Assembly: GCF_002863565.1 (NCBI RefSeq)
Contig: NZ_PGUW01000017.1
Span: 95,751-159,750, forward strand
DNA: 64,000 bases
DNA from: Bacillus sp. V5-8f
GTDB lineage: Bacteria; Bacillota; Bacilli; Bacillales; DSM-1321
Direction of reading: 5' to 3'
Below the pieces are notes generated by a model. It saw nothing but the letters and a program-made list of their open reading frames with translations, was not told the DNA's origin and ran no database searches. This document shows positions 62,268-64,000 of the stretch, piece by piece. Both the position numbers and the translations under genes were made by a program. Numbering within the stretch: the stretch's first letter is position 1; each line of letters opens with the position of its first letter.

Positions 62268-62296
62268 CTTTGTTCAACATTTAGAAGAGGGCCAAG

Positions 62297-62644
62297 TTAT
62301 ATCCGTTTTCGATTATACTTTTCGTCAAATTCTAACCCCTCTAGGTTCTTATCCAAAGTCAATGGTTCGCTGCAATGCATGCACATATCAACCCGGCCAA
62401 GAATCTTTGTCGGGTTGCCGCAATTCGGGCATTTCACTTGAATCGTCTTTGTAGAAAGCATGCCGATCCAAAAATAAACCACTGTACTAGCCACGATGAA
62501 GAGAAGCCCCAGGACCATAAAAATTGTCATAACAATCGGCGAGTTTCTAAAAAATATTCCTCCATACATGACGATGAATCCAATAAAAATCAAGCTTAAT
62601 GCGAAAGTTCGGATCTTATTTATTTTGCTTGAATATTTCGCCAT
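62297..62644 (-). CDS. ygzB: YgzB family membrane zinc-ribbon protein (UPF0295)
   Basis: A 115-residue protein with two membrane helices (about residues 13-35 and 40-62) followed by a cytosolic zinc ribbon CPNCG...CMHC. Function unknown. AGGAGGGA precedes the ATG. It is convergent with perR and divergent from ygxA, the order found in B. subtilis. Confidence 0.9.
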   Translation of the reverse strand: MAKYSSKINKIRTFALSLIFIGFIVMYGGIFFRNSPIVMTIFMVLGLLFIVASTVVYFWIGMLSTKTIQVKCPNCGNPTKILGRVDMCMHCSEPLTLDKNLEGLEFDEKYNRKRI

Positions 62645-62796
62645 AGTTGTCCCTCCTGGAATATAACTATATCATAAAATAAGTTCCGGCATGAACATTA
62701 ATATAGTAAATTCGGATTATTTAGCCGATTCAGCAGGGAAAGATGTGGCGATTGTCGAACTATAAAAATCATATAGAGGGTTTGGAGGAGTTAAAT

Positions 62797-63669
62797 ATGG
62801 AGGACATCCTTCGTCCGATTTATCAAGAACGGGCAAGCATGCAATCGACGCTCGGTATCTTATTAATAGAAAAACGACAAAATGACAGCCCAATAACGGA
62901 TACCTTTGATTATGTTCTCTTTGTAATTGTGAATGAAGCTAATGAGGCTGTATTTGTGAAACATTATACATATCGAGATCAAAAAGCCGCGTTGCACGTT
63001 GTTCATGAACAACAGTTGAAGGACTGGCTTCTTTTGGGAACTAATCGGAAGGTTGTCGATTGGATTCAAAGTGGAAAGATTCTATTTGACCGCAACGAGT
63101 TTCTTTCAAACTTAAAAACAGAAATTAGGGAATTTCCGTTTTACGGCAGAAAGATTAAAATGGGGATTGAATTTGCAAAATTAATTAGGAGATACATGGA
63201 TGGGAAGGCATTTTTCGAGAACGGGCACTATCTGGATGCCTATAATCATGTAGTCCATTCTTTGCATCACCTTGCCCGCCTTGAAATTATTGAGCAGGGA
63301 TTCCATCCGGAAGTTACGGTCTGGAATCAAGTAAGGCATATGGAACCTGAGATCTATAAGCTGTATGAAGAGTTGGTCTGCAGTGAAGAATCATTGGAAC
63401 AACGGCTTGAATTATTGTTCCTAGCAAGTGAATTCCTAATCTACTCAAGGACAAACCTTGGCTCTCAGCACCTGCTGGAGGTAATGGATACAAAAGGTGA
63501 TAAGTGGAGTATTGCTGAACTTATGGAACATCCTGAGCTCATCCACTATTCCATTGATCTTGGTGTTTTACTAGAATACCTTATTGATAAACAGGTGATT
63601 GACGTGGTGAAAGTTGAAACTAAAGGTCGTGAAATATACCATCGTTTTTATCAGGTTAAAAATTATTAA
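62797..63669 (+). CDS. ygxA: Nucleotidyltransferase-like protein YgxA
   Basis: A 290-residue cytosolic protein beginning MEDILRPIYQERA, with FDYVLFVIVNEANEAVFVKH (nucleotidyltransferase-like core) and helical C-terminal parts (a HEPN-like region with FENGHYLDAYNHVVHSLHHL). Biochemical role unknown. The ATG at 62797 follows GGAGGAG; the frame is open 54 bases further upstream without a ribosome binding site. It stands immediately before an rRNA operon, as ygxA stands before rrnD in B. subtilis. Confidence 0.9.
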   Translation: MEDILRPIYQERASMQSTLGILLIEKRQNDSPITDTFDYVLFVIVNEANEAVFVKHYTYRDQKAALHVVHEQQLKDWLLLGTNRKVVDWIQSGKILFDRNEFLSNLKTEIREFPFYGRKIKMGIEFAKLIRRYMDGKAFFENGHYLDAYNHVVHSLHHLARLEIIEQGFHPEVTVWNQVRHMEPEIYKLYEELVCSEESLEQRLELLFLASEFLIYSRTNLGSQHLLEVMDTKGDKWSIAELMEHPELIHYSIDLGVLLEYLIDKQVIDVVKVETKGREIYHRFYQVKNY

Positions 63670-63677
63670 AAAACTCA

Positions 63678-63706
63678 TTGACTGTTCAATAGTAAGGTGA
63701 TATATT
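63678..63706 (+). promoter_or_regulatory. rRNA operon promoter P1
   Basis: TTGACT (63678-63683) and TATATT (63701-63706) with a 17-base spacer, directly after ygxA. Confidence 0.8.
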
Positions 63707-63760
63707 AATAAACGTCGCTGCGGGACATTAGTTTTCGCAGTAAAAACATTAAAAAACTTA

Positions 63761-63789
63761 TTGACAACTGAGTTGGTAATATGATAAGT
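63761..63789 (+). promoter_or_regulatory. rRNA operon promoter P2
   Basis: TTGACA (63761-63766) followed after 16 bases by GATAAG (63783-63788), 83 bases downstream of P1. Tandem promoters of this spacing are usual for Bacillus rrn operons. Confidence 0.75.
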
Positions 63790-63825
63790 TTAAAAAGTCG
63801 CTTGTGAGACAGGTGGCAAAGAAAT

Positions 63826-63838
63826 TGCTCTTTGAAAA
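63826..63838 (+). promoter_or_regulatory. boxA antitermination element of the rrn leader
   Basis: TGCTCTTTGAAAA resembles the rrn boxA bound by NusB/NusE and lies between P2 and 16S rRNA. Confidence 0.7.
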
Positions 63839-63971
63839 CTGAACAAAACAAAGCGCCAACGTTTTTAATAGTGAGCAAACACTTTAAAATAAGGAATCAT
63901 CGACTAAGTTCGTCACGTCCTGTGACAACATTGATGCCAGCACATCCATGTGCAAATGAGCTATCCAAACA

Positions 63972-64000
63972 TTTCTTCGGAGAGTTTGATCCTGGCTCAG
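63972..64000 (+). rRNA. rrs: 16S ribosomal RNA, 5' end (partial)
   Basis: The conserved 5' sequence GAGAGTTTGATCCTGGCTCA runs to the window edge. By analogy with B. subtilis the mature end is about ten bases before it. Only the first 29 or so bases of the gene are present. Confidence 0.95.

Overview
The window is a chromosomal segment of a spore-forming, Gram-positive Bacillaceae bacterium. The evidence is spore genes (sspE, sspK, pdaA), strong AGGAGG-type ribosome binding sites with frequent GTG/TTG starts, CcpA-type cre sites, and a gene order I recognise from Bacillus subtilis. The order runs yfkK-yfkI-yfkH, chaA(yfkE)-yfkD-yfkAB, yfjT?-pdaA-yfjP-rlmCD, then yfhD-E-F-recX-yfhH-sspK-yfhJ-yfhP-mutY-yfhS-fabL-sspE-ygaB-ygaC-ygaD, ygaE-like, hemL, bcp-perR-ygzB-ygxA, and finally the start of an rRNA operon. 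It is not B. subtilis: it has a class I fumarase, a lone glutamate synthase large subunit, a five-repeat SspE and other insertions. Names are assigned from memory of families and synteny, not from a database search.

Layout. 0-2.1 kb: DUF2164 gene and the molybdenum cofactor pair mobB-moeA. 2.3-16.7 kb: conserved yfk/yfj core with a ZosA-type P-type ATPase, a decayed MFS transporter (yfkF position), a Ca2+/H+ antiporter, radical SAM YfkAB, fumarase, peptidoglycan deacetylase PdaA, an AlkA-type DNA glycosylase and an rRNA methyltransferase. 17-32 kb: variable region opened by two decayed IS3-family elements. It holds a MarR-HlyD-ABC2 export operon, a permease behind a glycine riboswitch, a kinase-like protein behind a Mn2+ (yybP-ykoY) riboswitch, a lipoprotein, a fatty-acid activation/oxidation pair and a dense DnaA-box cluster. 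32-43.4 kb: conserved yfh/yga core (sporulation, DNA repair, fatty acid synthesis). 43.5-48.2 kb: multidrug efflux operon (HlyD, 14-TM MFS, flavodoxin-like protein, small membrane protein) and an aromatic-acid-exporter-like protein. 48.5-54.6 kb: glutamate synthase and hemL. 54.8-59.8 kb: three-gene ABC exporter, guanidine-I riboswitch with paired SMR exporters, tatA, a K+ channel and bcp. 60-64 kb: a D-2-hydroxyacid dehydrogenase, cobalamin adenosyltransferase, autoregulated perR, ygzB, ygxA, tandem rrn promoters and the first bases of 16S rRNA.

Regulation is unusually readable. Three riboswitch classes (glycine, Mn2+, guanidine-I) each end in an intrinsic terminator. cre sites precede the acyl-CoA genes and the yfjT-like gene, and a perfect one lies upstream of glutamate synthase. 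A near-perfect PerR box sits on the perR start region. The most notable items are the DnaA-box cluster at 31.75-32.05 kb, the Mn2+ riboswitch in front of a kinase-like gene, the glycine riboswitch in front of an amino-acid permease, a structured RNA candidate between ygaB and ygaC, and the lone glutamate synthase large subunit.
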